Source: Entamoeba invadens IP1 (Eukaryota > Evosea > Mastigamoebida > Endamoebidae). From it: a stretch of DNA of 64,000 bases. How positions within the stretch are numbered: position 1 is the stretch's first letter; each line of letters starts with the position of its first letter. The position numbers were made by a program, and so were the translations under genes. Below are positions 42,588 through 52,980 of this stretch, piece after piece. Below the pieces are notes generated by a model that saw only the letters and a program-made list of their open reading frames with translations, made no database searches and was not told the DNA's origin. The stretch is from assembly GCF_000330505.1 (NCBI RefSeq), contig NW_004443692.1:36560-100559 (forward strand), given 5' to 3'.

Positions 42588-43808
42588 TCAATGGTCGTGT
42601 GCCTCGTCGCCTTCAATCAAAGTAGTGCACGATATCGCCACAAAGAAAACAAAGGCGAGTCCAAATTTGATATACTTATCAATCACAAAGTCTCTGTGTT
42701 CTTTACTTTTAATATCCCCCTTTCCAGCTTCATCTTCACACTTTGAGCACTCTTCCTTTCCTCCGTGGTGTGTATGTGAATCGTATTCATTATGGTGGTG
42801 TTCCTCAAATGCTTCTCCGAGTATTTCTACTATTGAAACAAACAAGAACGACCCTGCGGCAATGCAACACATAATGCCTTGAACTAAACAACTTTGTTTT
42901 TCGTCTTCAAGCGAAGCGATGATATAGGACCCTATCAATGCACCAATTGGCGTGAATAAACTGAATATGAATAATATAATAACACACACCACCCACCGTC
43001 GGATCTTCTGCATTAAGTATAAGACAGCTAATCCAGAGTCTGCCCACTTGTGTGCTACAATAGCAATAAATATCAACAATGGGTCATTAGAAGCACCTAA
43101 CCCTAATCCTTCAAACAATGAGTGTATTGAAAGAGCAGTGATTAACACGATAACGTTCATATAATTAGATATTGAATGTCCAACGTTCTTTCCTTTATTC
43201 TTTCGAGTGGTTTGGACATCTTCAGGCATTTCTACTTCAGAAGACTCGGATGAGTTTTGATCACTTTTGTTCTCTTTAGAAAGAGGACTAGTCGAGTTTG
43301 GTGTTGATATCTCTTTTGTCTCATTTTCTTCTTTTGTATGCAATTCGTGGACTTCATTCAAATGGTGGACGGTGTGGGTTTCGACTTTCTCGCTATTTTC
43401 AGTCTTATCGGATCTGTCTGTGTTCTCTAACTCTACTATTGTCAACGACTCAACTTGCATGATATTAGCATCAGTCTCGTCAAAGGAAGTGTGCGAATGT
43501 TCAACAATAACTCTGTCGACAAAGAAGATGAACATGAAAGTTACACCAGTTATAAACATCCCAAGAGGAAACCCTTTGAAGGTATACCCAGACTCTTCAA
43601 TCATCTCAAGACCCTCAGAAAGCATATGCATTAACCCACCACCTAAAAATAACCCCCCAGCAGCAACTGAGGCAATGTTAATTATCCTTGCTGCTAACTT
43701 TTGATGTTTAACAAGTTTGATGAGAAAGGGGATGAATCCTCCTATTAATGAAACAGCAAAACACGCTACTATGTACAGTGCCAATTTCCAATCCATGGTG
43801 TTCGTCAT
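42588..43808 (-). CDS. ZIP-family zinc/iron transporter
   Basis: 406 residues with about eight membrane helices. Helices 1-3 lie before residue 105. A long cytosolic loop (about 105-210) is rich in Glu, Ser and His (SHTSF, HTVHHLNEVHELH). Helix 4 carries HSLFEGLGLG and helix 5 carries VAHKWADSGLAV, the metal-binding signature of ZIP proteins. A second His-rich loop (EEHHHNEYDSHTHHGG) with two Cys lies between helices 7 and 8, and the C terminus is HDH. ZIPs move zinc, iron or manganese into the cytosol from outside or from organelles. No signal peptide. Confidence 0.93.
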   Translation of the reverse strand: MTNTMDWKLALYIVACFAVSLIGGFIPFLIKLVKHQKLAARIINIASVAAGGLFLGGGLMHMLSEGLEMIEESGYTFKGFPLGMFITGVTFMFIFFVDRVIVEHSHTSFDETDANIMQVESLTIVELENTDRSDKTENSEKVETHTVHHLNEVHELHTKEENETKEISTPNSTSPLSKENKSDQNSSESSEVEMPEDVQTTRKNKGKNVGHSISNYMNVIVLITALSIHSLFEGLGLGASNDPLLIFIAIVAHKWADSGLAVLYLMQKIRRWVVCVIILFIFSLFTPIGALIGSYIIASLEDEKQSCLVQGIMCCIAAGSFLFVSIVEILGEAFEEHHHNEYDSHTHHGGKEECSKCEDEAGKGDIKSKEHRDFVIDKYIKFGLAFVFFVAISCTTLIEGDEAHDH

Positions 43809-44349
43809 TCTTTTGTATTTTTTTAGTTGAAATTACTTTATATATCAATTTTAAACAACGCGATTGAGAATAACGGGAACGAAGGGAACGTAGAGGGAAC
43901 AAGTGGTACAACTCGTTGTAAAGGTTTAAGATACTATTAAGGTTGTACTATTTCTTTAATATAAAATAACCATTCCAATTCGTTTTGGTGTTTTTTCAAT
44001 TGATTATAAAAATATTTCATTCCGCCTTAAATAAATCATTTAATAATTTTAATCGGGTAAAACGACATTTTATTTACTTGTAATCTGCGTGTAATTTCGG
44101 GAAATAAGTTTTATAACATTTTTGAAAAAACGTTCCCTTTTTTCTATTTTTTTATAACAAATTCTATATTTAATAGTAAAATATATAATATAGATAACAT
44201 TTTTTATTTTTTTTGTGATGATGATATATGGTTCATTTATAATAAAAATATAATAAAAACAATTAAAACTTGGTTACACATCAATAATATATATTTACAG
44301 TGAATTATTGACAAATCATTCCATCTCACTATAAAAACGAATGAAGTTA
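43809..44349. other. Intergenic AT-rich region upstream of ZIP gene
   Basis: Contains a TCGGGAAAT copy at 44097-44105. No gene seen. Confidence 0.6.
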
Positions 44350-45962
44350 TTATCTCCAATTTACTTCAACCCATTTCAAAACATTTTCGAAATCACTTTT
44401 GATATTCCCACCCTCAATTGTAACGTTTAAAATAGTTCCACTTTCTTTCTCCAAATTGTCAATCTGTTCTCCCAAAACGATATACGACGCACCTTTCCCA
44501 AAACGCTGGACCAAATAGTTTTTAGATATCTGAGTCATTTTTTTCTGTTCGAAAATCTCAGCAAAAGCCGATAAGCAGATATCACTGACCTTTTGATTTT
44601 TCTCTTTCGTATCGCAACACACATAAAATTCTCTTGGCAAATTGACGACTTGAGTTTTTTCGAAGATTTCCTCAGAAACTATTTGGAGTTGCTCCATATT
44701 AAAATTGATGCCACTAATTAAAGGAATAGTTTTGTATAGTACATCAAAGGTATTAGTCAAGATCGAGCTGAGTACGATACATTGTTGAACACAGCATACT
44801 ATAGATTCACTTTTATTAATTAATTGATTAAATACTTTTGTTGTGTTTTTAATGATTTCTGCAAACTGTCCAATACTCATATTATTAACATTTACTACAA
44901 TCACCCGTTTCCGAAGTTTTGGCTCAAACACAAAAGTGATGATTTTTTCCTCTTTCTTCAATTGCTCGATTTCAGAGGAAAGGTCTTTAGCCTTCTGCCC
45001 AAAGATTTTCGACGCAGACAACTTCGCCGCGGTGCCAAGAAGTCTCAGAGGTGACACAAACCCGAAGTGTGTGGATTGTGTATGTTTAACACTTGAGTCC
45101 GACTGGGAGTTTTTTAACATCGAACTTTTAGGTGGTTTAGTGGTTTTTAAAAAACTCAGACTTTTAATCATTTTCATTTCTTCTGTTTCTGTGCAAAAGA
45201 TACTTTCCTTCTTTTCTTCGAGGAATGGGGCAATTAGGGTTTTAATTTGAGAATATCGTGGAGACTCAAGAGCATATTGTAATACACTTTGACCACATTC
45301 AGTCGTTCTATTGACATCAACCTTATTCTTTAGATATAATTGAATCACTTCAGTATTCCCTGTTAAACATGCAATATGTAGTGGAGTTTCTCCATAGATA
45401 TTTTGTGTATTAATGAGTTCAGGATTGACTTGTAAGATATCGGTAACTATGTCATTCACAAATGCACCTGAGCGTTGCGATAAAAGGTGCAACAGTGTAT
45501 TCCCTTCGTCGTTTTTTTCAACTAAACTTGCTCCCGCCTCCACTAGTAATTTGACTGTTTCATCTCTTCTGTTCTCCATAGCAGTAAATATTGGAGTGGA
45601 TCCTTTGACATTTTTAATGTCGATGAAGGTAGGAAATAATACAATAACAAGGTGGACTAACTTGATTGGTCTTAAAGTTAGTTTAATTCAATTTATTATA
45701 TTTTATAGAATCAAATACTATCATTATAATTATATATTATTTTTATTGTAATAAGTCAAACAAACGCGAGTGCAACAATGCAATGGAAAAATTTGGGAAA
45801 GCGTTTGCATTCTTTCATCCATGTTTTGCAATCTATTGACTTAAGCCACGTCTCAACTTCAGATGGTTTATTATCGACAAGTAAATGTTGGAAGTAGTCG
45901 ACCACCAATTCTCTGTCTTTCAAAAGATTATCCAAGCATATTTTGACTGACTCGTCTTCCAT
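44350..45962 (-). CDS. Ankyrin-repeat protein with unknown C-terminal domain (two exons)
   Basis: Minus-strand exon 1 is 45962-45766 and exon 2 is 45670-44350. The 95-bp intron starts GTTTGT but would end AAG, which is unusual, so the acceptor is tentative. Phases agree and give 505 residues. Exon 2 opens upstream of its first ATG with an ankyrin repeat in frame (GSTPIFTAMENRRDETVKLL), which is why an upstream exon is needed. Two further repeats follow (NTLLHLLSQRS, ETPLHIACLTGNTEVIQL). The C-terminal 270 residues, helical with a conserved-looking KIITFVFEPKLRKR, are not recognised. Its partner and role are unknown. Confidence 0.7.
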
Positions 45963-46634
45963 ATGATTTGATATACTTTTTGAGTAATGAAATCAATGAA
46001 AAAATATTTCAGACGACATACACTTAATCTATATGTTATAAATACATATATTATTATTTATAGTATTTGTTATTTGATTTGCATTACATTTTAGAACAAA
46101 TTGTCGACAAATAATTCAATATTATTTGAATAATTTCAACGTGGAGAGCATTACATTAATATAATGCTGTTTAAAAATTATTAAATATATTATTATAATA
46201 CAATAAATTATTAGATTCAAAAATGGTTACTTGACTTTGAAGTTATCAACAGAGGTGCATGCAAAAGTCGCGACAAATATGTTATATATGTTAATAAAAG
46301 AAATGAATTTGAAAAGTTCATTACCTTATATTACAATAGAACAACATCATCGAAGGTAATATCTTTTTTACGCAGACCACTCAATGTTGAGTTGCTCTAC
46401 AATCGATGAGTAATTGTCAATATTGTGTTCGTATAAAACTGCAGCCGTAGTAAAAACACTATCAAAGTCTTCAAGAGGGAAGAATTGTGTTAAAAAAGGC
46501 ATAGCCTCACATTCGTCAGTTGCGGTCATAATTTGTGACTGTTTTGTTCTACGGCGTTAGTCCACTTTTATATGAAGCAACACATTATTATACTAATTAT
46601 AATTATTTATTAACAAGAAACTATAGACATAACT
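45963..46634. other. Intergenic region with small ORFs on both strands
   Basis: About 46200-46530 is less AT-rich than the rest. A stop-free plus-strand stretch of about 60 codons near 46220-46411 and a 53-codon minus-strand ORF overlap there. The rest is featureless. Confidence 0.5.
46368..46529 (-). CDS. Possible 53-residue CUE/UBA-like small protein
   Basis: ATG 46529 to TAA 46368. The protein has a three-helix-like pattern with MPFLTQFFPLEDFDSV and HNIDNYSSIVEQLN, reminiscent of CUE or UBA ubiquitin-binding domains. The resemblance is weak and the length is short. A plus-strand open stretch overlaps it, so strand is uncertain. It could also be a stray exon. Confidence 0.3.
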   Translation of the reverse strand: MTATDECEAMPFLTQFFPLEDFDSVFTTAAVLYEHNIDNYSSIVEQLNIEWSA

Positions 46635-47692
46635 CTATCCGAGAACAAACAACAACACGGAGATCATAAAGAAATGTATAAACGAGAATTGTGGGGAATT
46701 ATATACTCTGTCCAACAATTTAAAGAGATCTCCATCATTAAAATACCTCGAACATAAGGTGAATATTGGTTCAAATGCGTAATAAATTGGGTGGATATTA
46801 ATCTCATGCAAGTGCTGTTGGAGGTCTGGTTTAATATGTTTTAATAAGCGTTCATACACGACCATCCCAAATAATTCAGAAGCTTTCTGCCTGTAAAAAA
46901 ATTGGTTAATTATTTTGTATACAAAACATCCCAATTGATACACACATGGCTCAAAAAATGCTTCAAGTGAATTCATTTGCTGTGAATGGAATTAAAAATT
47001 TGAGTTACACACAAACGGATGACACTTGGGTTCTCTTCAACATCTTCAACGCGAAGTAACGTGAATAATGGTATTATCAAGTCAATCAGCCCTTGACGAT
47101 ATAAGCAACCTTTCTCAGTGTAACAAATGATGAAACATATTCTTCGAAGTGAGGCGAGTAAATACACATTTCTATACTTCGAGTTTTTGGGAAAAAAGAG
47201 TCGATTTGTGATTCGTGATAAGTCTGTATCAATCGCCTCTAAGACCTTTCTTTTGTCGGAAGGGTACTTAGTAAAGTCCGAACTTTTGTAGCGATCACCA
47301 CCACTCACAGCTTTCAAAAATGACGTCGAAAAGGCACAGAGCGCGATGTTCGATGGCTTTTTGGGTTTTTTGTCGAATGTGTAATACTTCTGAATAAGCG
47401 CTAGATACTCCCAATAACAGATATTAGTGTTCATACATTGGTGTTCTATTAAAGACTGAGGTGAGAGCTCTGTGGTACTTTCCGAAGTGTCTAAACCAAG
47501 GTAAATCCTATACCGTTTTATTCTCTCTGTGTCCATCGTTGTTTTTAATGGAGTCTCCGAACAGAAATTGATGTCTTGAGAAAAATCGGAACAAGATGAA
47601 TTGATTGAAGGAGGTGTAGAATTGATGAATGAAACATCTGTGGACATCAAACTTATCTTAATCAGATTGAAAATTTGGTTCTTTTTCGTCAT
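46635..47692 (-). CDS. TBC-domain Rab GTPase-activating protein (frame interrupted near 46980)
   Basis: Two minus-strand frames abut. The first runs from an ATG (47692 is one of several possible) to a stop at 46973, and the second is 46976-46635. Both belong to one TBC domain: DLSRITNR and YRQGLIDLIIPLF in the first part and HLHEINIHPIYYAFEPIF in the second, with a final DRVYNSPQF helix. Splicing 47008-46980 (GTAACT...CAG, 29 bp) would join them in frame, but this is very short and lacks GTTTGT. Otherwise the gene is frameshifted or missequenced. TBC proteins stimulate Rab GTPases; the arginine finger in IDTDLSRI is retained, and the glutamine finger lies in YRQG. Confidence 0.7.
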
Positions 47693-48854
47693 TCCTTTTT
47701 TTACTAAACAATTGGGCCAATTTAAAACTATTATTTGGGATTTTGACAAAGATAAAGTCATTCTTTTAATGAAATATATATAATAACAATTTAATAACAT
47801 TTTTTGAGAATAAAATACTTGTTTTCAACAAATTCTAAAAAAAATGATAATATTACTGTTTTAGTATTCTTTATAAAAAATTTTAATATTATTTCATATA
47901 ATAAAAATAATTAAGTTTTTATTAATTGTATTTTATTGTTTTGTATTTAAATTAATTATATTTTATATTTAATTATACTATACTGGTCATAATAAAATAT
48001 TTGGTATATTTATAATAATTAAACTAACAATGATCAAAATTATATTTTTATTCAAAAAAGTGATCTTAGAATTACATAAAAAAAGATAAATAGTTTTTAT
48101 TAAAAAAATATTAAAAAAGTGTTATTTTTTTTGACTATCAATCCCGAAAATTAACAATTTTTTTATTTTTTTACAAACAATCCACGATTCAAGTTGTCAT
48201 ATTTCCCGAATTTTCACATACAATGTCTTACATCTTTTTGTTTAAAAACACTTCAAAAATTCTGTTTCTGAGTTCTTGTATATTGTTGTTTCACTCTAAT
48301 TTTTCGGGATTACGACGAAATAACTCAATTAAAAACAATTACCACCATCAAGAATTATCTTCCTAAAAGTGCTTTATCATTTATTTGTCCTCAAAAACAC
48401 ACGAAGATTCCTATCTGTATTTTAAATAATCTTCTTTTGTTACATTTGTGGAGATACTATTTCTTTCAAATACTTTTTTCTATTTAAAATAACAAATCAA
48501 CTAAATTTAATAAAACCCAAAAATATGTAAAGAGTAAAAAAATAACCGACAAGAATATAAAAAAATACACCACTCTCCCAAAATAGTTTTATTTTCCAAA
48601 ACACAATTACAAAACCCCGAAATAGGAACAACTCCCGTCAAATAAGCCTTACCTTCACTCAAAAATCCCGAACTCTTCAAAGTAATAAACGTAAATTAAA
48701 ATACTAATAAAACAGAGTGATTAATAGATTGTGTAATCAAGTTCTCCCAATCAAATGGAAAGGCAAAAATCAAAAAAAACAGCCAAAGGTATTCGATTTT
48801 TTGCTCCGTCACCTCTTCAAAAAAAAAGAAGAAAACTCAAAACCCCAGAAATTG
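47693..48854. other. AT-rich intergenic region with repeated CCCGAA/TTCGGG boxes
   Basis: About 1.1 kb with no confident gene. Several short boxes around CCCGAA or its complement occur (near 48145, 48205, 48303, 48617, 48667). An open frame at 48755-48949 begins with an ATG but is out of frame with the next gene and rich in A-runs. It may be a uORF or the true start shifted by an indel. Confidence 0.55.
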
Positions 48855-50378
48855 ATGGAATGTGTGCGAAGGAATTCAAATTACATATATCACACATATC
48901 CTCAAGTTTTCTTCAATTCACTCGATCACTGCTTTTATCAATTTGTTGAAGTCGAGAAGTCCACTTTTAATACATCCCGCTTCGAAGCGTTGGAACAATG
49001 CAACTCATCGCACGTCCACTGCTATTTGAATGAAGTTAGTGACAAACTTGTGTCTCTTCGGTTTTCTCTCTTTCAATCTTCGATATCGGTGAATCACTTT
49101 GTTGAAGAGAAGAATGCAGTGACTCCCAATCAGCTTTGTAAGATATTTCTACACTTGGTAGAGACTGTTGCATTGCTCCACAGTTCCGACTCGTTTCATG
49201 GGGACTTGAGTGTGAATTCCGTCTTCTTAGACCCAACACTCTGTGATATTGCATTAGGTTCTTTCCCTTCTTTTTGTGGGAAGTTTGACATTCAATCGTC
49301 GCAGAGAAGTGACTTAGAGAATTTGCCTATTATAGCTCTCCGTCTAGTTAATGGAATTAAAAGCGATAGCGACGCCATGGATCTTATTAACAAATTGAAA
49401 CAAAACAACAAAGAGAGTATACAGTGGTTAACACAGAAGACAAACTCTTTGTTTGTGAGTTTCTTAATGGCATATCTTGCACAACCTCTTCTAACTCCAG
49501 AATCGGTATCGAAGTGGGTCGGGTTATTCGACATCTTCGTCTCAAAGTGGAAAACCGTTGAAATACTTCTCGCGAAGTACATTGAATTTTTCTATTTGAC
49601 AAACACTTCGACACTCCACTCTGTCGACTTTGTTCACTACATACGCCCGTTTCTCGTCGAAGGTCTCTCGTTCAAAACAGACTCTCCGGTTCCTCATAAA
49701 GCACTTTCGGAAGACTTTTTTGTTGATCGAAACTGTGAAATCTACGATGTCCACAAGAGTGTGTTAACAGACAATTCCTTCATCATTACAAACAGTGCGT
49801 TCCCATTGAAAACGATGTTTTACAAACTTGAGAGTCAAGAGGAGAACGACGTGTTTAGCCAGTTTCTTCAATCACATTTGGGGCATGGAGTTAAGAATGG
49901 CGAAGTTGTATTACCAAAGAGTTTGACTAAAGACACGGACGAGTATATCATCACTAAACCGACTTTAGAAATCATGTTACACGGAGAGAGTACGTTCAAG
50001 CTGTTAAGTATTGCCAATAGACTGCGGTCGAAAGGGTTTATTGTCAAATGCCAGCGAAGGAAAAGCGAGAAAGAGAGCCAAAATTCATGGCTCAATGTGT
50101 ATATAGAAAACGACTCGAATGGGTTGTGCAAAATGGTGGTGGACAACATCAATGGGAAAAAGGGGTATTTCTTGGATGAGTTTATTAAAGTGATAACTGC
50201 CAATGAAGAGAAGCAGTTACACTCGATGTCGACACGAATGTGGGCATCTGTTGTAGCAAGACCTTCCTTAAAAATCAAACATGTGTATCAACACAGTCAA
50301 GTCACATTACCAAAGTTCCACACCGACATGAGATGTGACTTTGTGCAACGTGTGAAGTCCTGCCAAATTTTTAATTAA
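48855..50378 (+). CDS. Kinase-like protein lacking a DFG motif, with unknown C-terminal half
   Basis: ATG 48855 gives 507 residues. The frame is open further upstream but lacks ATG. Residues about 25-165 look like a protein kinase C lobe: a helix LCKIFLHLVETVALLHSSDSFHGDLSVNSVFL holds HGD in place of HRD. Where DFG is expected the sequence is DIALGS. A Gly loop is not evident. It is probably catalytically dead, a pseudokinase, which points to a scaffold or allosteric role. The C-terminal 300 residues are not recognised, although VYIENDSNGLCKMVVDNI and a basic stretch RRKSEKES are notable. No intron. Confidence 0.6.
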   Translation: MECVRRNSNYIYHTYPQVFFNSLDHCFYQFVEVEKSTFNTSRFEALEQCNSSHVHCYLNEVSDKLVSLRFSLFQSSISVNHFVEEKNAVTPNQLCKIFLHLVETVALLHSSDSFHGDLSVNSVFLDPTLCDIALGSFPSFCGKFDIQSSQRSDLENLPIIALRLVNGIKSDSDAMDLINKLKQNNKESIQWLTQKTNSLFVSFLMAYLAQPLLTPESVSKWVGLFDIFVSKWKTVEILLAKYIEFFYLTNTSTLHSVDFVHYIRPFLVEGLSFKTDSPVPHKALSEDFFVDRNCEIYDVHKSVLTDNSFIITNSAFPLKTMFYKLESQEENDVFSQFLQSHLGHGVKNGEVVLPKSLTKDTDEYIITKPTLEIMLHGESTFKLLSIANRLRSKGFIVKCQRRKSEKESQNSWLNVYIENDSNGLCKMVVDNINGKKGYFLDEFIKVITANEEKQLHSMSTRMWASVVARPSLKIKHVYQHSQVTLPKFHTDMRCDFVQRVKSCQIFN

Positions 50379-50471
50379 TGTTTTTATCTTTAACCCATTA
50401 CTTTTCATTCTACTATTAATTTAACTCTTCAATAGTAAATAGAACTCAACATAGAAAGTGCTTACATTCGC

Positions 50472-51749
50472 TTATGTTCTGAAGCAATAGTCTCCTGCGA
50501 ACGTCATATATCTCACCCAAGGGAATGACTGATAGCCACTTTTTTCAACGACTTTCAAGTATCTGACTTGTAGCCCAGAGACGGTATAATACGGAATTTC
50601 AAAGTTGACTCGAATGGGCTTCTTTTCTTTGTCCGTCTCTTCGTCTCTGATCGAGGGCAACTCAAAGGAAGCTCTCATCATGTATTCATGATTTCCTGGG
50701 AAGACTTTGATACTCCACAGTGCACAGTCTTCTTGTGGTTCGTATGTGCACGTTCCATTTGATGATCTGAATTGTGGGTTAAACACATCCGAAGGGACGG
50801 GGACTCGAATTTGAACGTTATTCGCGTTGATTGCCTCTCGGTAGAAACTTTTAGCTTTGATAAGTATTTCAATACGATTTCTCTTTTTCCTGTCAATGAC
50901 CGACTCGACCCAAATCAGTTGTCGAACATTGGACGTCAGTCTGTAATTCATCAACTCAAACTCTCCGTCGGGAGGGACAAACCCTATGATTCGGTTGTTA
51001 TCAAATTTGCTCATACGAACACACTGATGGAAACTCACGTCATCCATCTCAGCGCGTTTCTGGACCGTATTCCCTTCCATTCGACTCCCTATGTTAATCT
51101 TCTCGTTGAGACCAAGTCGTAACTCGGGCATCCCAGATAACTTCGAGTTCAGTTTAATTGTCCCGAGGACTTCCGATCGGAGAAGCGACCCATTTTGTGA
51201 GACTAAGACGTTAACCTTTTCGATGACATCAACAAAGACTTCATTCTTCTTATACTTAATACCAGGTGTTCTCCATGATACAGCACCAGTGACGACGGGT
51301 AGAAGGGACTGGACTTCTTTCATGTCCATTCTATGGCTTTCTTGTGTGATGTAGTTCTGTAAGACCTTTGTCTCGGTGATTTGAGGATACCCGTAGTCGA
51401 TCATTTCGTCGAGGAGCTCGTAGATGACAACAAAATTGTCACGGATGGTCTCTTCAGTCACAACAGAGAAGTAACTTTTAAGAGCATCGACGAGTTTCGA
51501 CAAAAAGGAAACGACTAATAAGGAATTGATGTTCTGATCGGTGAACGCCATGAAGTATAAGTTGTTGTGACGAATGTACATGTAAGTGACGTCTTGGATT
51601 AAAAGGACCGGACACAAATTGATTTCTTCCTCTTCGGTGATTTTGGTCACAAATTGGTTGACCGCAGTCATGGGAACATCCCCTCGGTAATTTCGACTGA
51701 TCACCGTCCTCCCTTTTGCGTCTAAAATGAACAGGGCTGATATGGACAT
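50472..51749 (-). CDS. AP-1 adaptor complex medium subunit (mu)
   Basis: ATG 51749 gives 425 residues, the normal AP-1 mu length. The codons upstream are open but Lys-rich and lack an ATG. The N-terminal longin-like domain (MSISALFILDAKGRTVISRNYRGD) is followed by RPG-like ISWRTPGIKYKKNEVFVDVIE, the start of the mu homology domain. PELRLGLNEKI, VSFHQCVRMSKF, RIIGFVPPDGEFELMNYR and GLQVRYLKVVEKSGYQSFPWVRY are diagnostic for AP-1. It binds YxxPhi sorting signals and works at the Golgi/endosome. No intron. Confidence 0.95.
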   Translation of the reverse strand: MSISALFILDAKGRTVISRNYRGDVPMTAVNQFVTKITEEEEINLCPVLLIQDVTYMYIRHNNLYFMAFTDQNINSLLVVSFLSKLVDALKSYFSVVTEETIRDNFVVIYELLDEMIDYGYPQITETKVLQNYITQESHRMDMKEVQSLLPVVTGAVSWRTPGIKYKKNEVFVDVIEKVNVLVSQNGSLLRSEVLGTIKLNSKLSGMPELRLGLNEKINIGSRMEGNTVQKRAEMDDVSFHQCVRMSKFDNNRIIGFVPPDGEFELMNYRLTSNVRQLIWVESVIDRKKRNRIEILIKAKSFYREAINANNVQIRVPVPSDVFNPQFRSSNGTCTYEPQEDCALWSIKVFPGNHEYMMRASFELPSIRDEETDKEKKPIRVNFEIPYYTVSGLQVRYLKVVEKSGYQSFPWVRYMTFAGDYCFRT

Positions 51750-52160
51750 CTTGTTTTCTTTTTTCGAGTTCTCACACTTTTTCTTTTTTCGAATTGCCTT
51801 GTCGATTTCTGGGTGAGCTTCTTTGACGTTTTCTCGCTCTTTCAATACCTTTTCGAGTTTTTGTAGTTAGTTATTGTTGCTAAGAGGTCGACTACTTTTG
51901 ATTATTTTAAATAAGACAGTTTATTTATAATATTTAAATAGTTGTTCATTCAAAAGTGGATCAATTGTGATGGAAATGCGATTGAATAAAAAAGAAAAAA
52001 TATCCATGTTGTTTCTTTTGAGTTGTATGCCCGATTATTTATGAATTAAAACGACTATTATGTAATAAAAATTGGGTTTATTTACTTGATGATTTACCTT
52101 AATAAATCGTTTAACTCGACATTAGTATTACGTGGTTACTTTATTAGAGAATTGTCTTTA

Positions 52161-52980
52161 TAGTCGGGTGATAAAGGGGGTTAATTTGGGACAGAAGTAG
52201 TTAATTTGAGTAAAAAACTATAAAATATAATTTATTTAACCATAAAAGTATTAGAAGGGTTTTTTCAATTAACTACTTTGAGAATAATAAAAGAAAACCA
52301 TAACTTTCTATTTTTGATATTATTCAATCTTTGAAAACAATGGAAGAAGAAGAGAAAGGAACCCTTGATGAAATAACCACAGGCAATCAACATAAAAAAG
52401 CAATTTAAATACAAGAAACCAGTTTAAAAACTGTATTTCAATATATATTCACGATGTATATGGTTAAAATGCCAGAGTTTAATGAATTAACAACAGTGTC
52501 AATTTTTGAAAGTGTCAGGGAATCACTGAAAAATCATCATTTGTTATTTCAATCTTTCAATCTTTCGTTGTTGAACCATTTCCATTGAGAAAAGATAAGA
52601 GAAAGACCATTTTAACATAAAAACAATTGGAGTTGAAAAAGAGCAGAAAAGAAATGAAACAAAGGAAAAAACAAAGGAAAAAACAAAGGAAAAATTCTTT
52701 AACAAAACAAGTTTCAGACAAACCATAAAAAGTGCTGCGTTTTAGACTTCCACATTTTTTAAGTGAACAAATTGAGGTGTTTTTGTTTATTTTTGAAATA
52801 GAAATTTATAATTATTCAATTTATAATCATTTAAAATAAAAAACGATAATTTATATTATTATTTTAATTTTATGTTTATTTTGACCTTTAAATAGATTTT
52901 TTAAAAATTATAGTTTCAAAATTATATTTATCAAAATTAACTACCTTTGTCCCTTTTTAATGCCATTTATCCCCCGACTA
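52161..52980. mobile_element. Inverted-repeat element, 820 bp, TA-flanked, likely Tc1/mariner type
   Basis: The two ends are related over about 45 bases. Common blocks are TAGTCGGGxGATAAA, GGGACA and GTAGTTAATTT. Both termini abut TA (52159-52160, 52981-52982). A plus-strand frame at 52340 starts ATG and continues for about 80 codons with one stop, so it may be a decayed transposase N terminus. The terminal sequence differs from the element at 31677, so it represents another family. Confidence 0.7.
52659..52694. repeat. 12-bp tandem repeat, three copies
   Basis: The unit ACAAAGGAAAAA occurs three times head to tail, inside the 820-bp element. Confidence 0.85.

Noticed and set aside
43267..43704. 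Plus-strand ORF of 145 codons
   Set aside because: Antisense to the ZIP transporter loop; Ser/Val-rich because of the Glu/His-rich sense strand.
52544..52726. Minus-strand ORF of 60 codons rich in Phe/Ser
   Set aside because: Produced by the 12-bp tandem repeat inside the mobile element.
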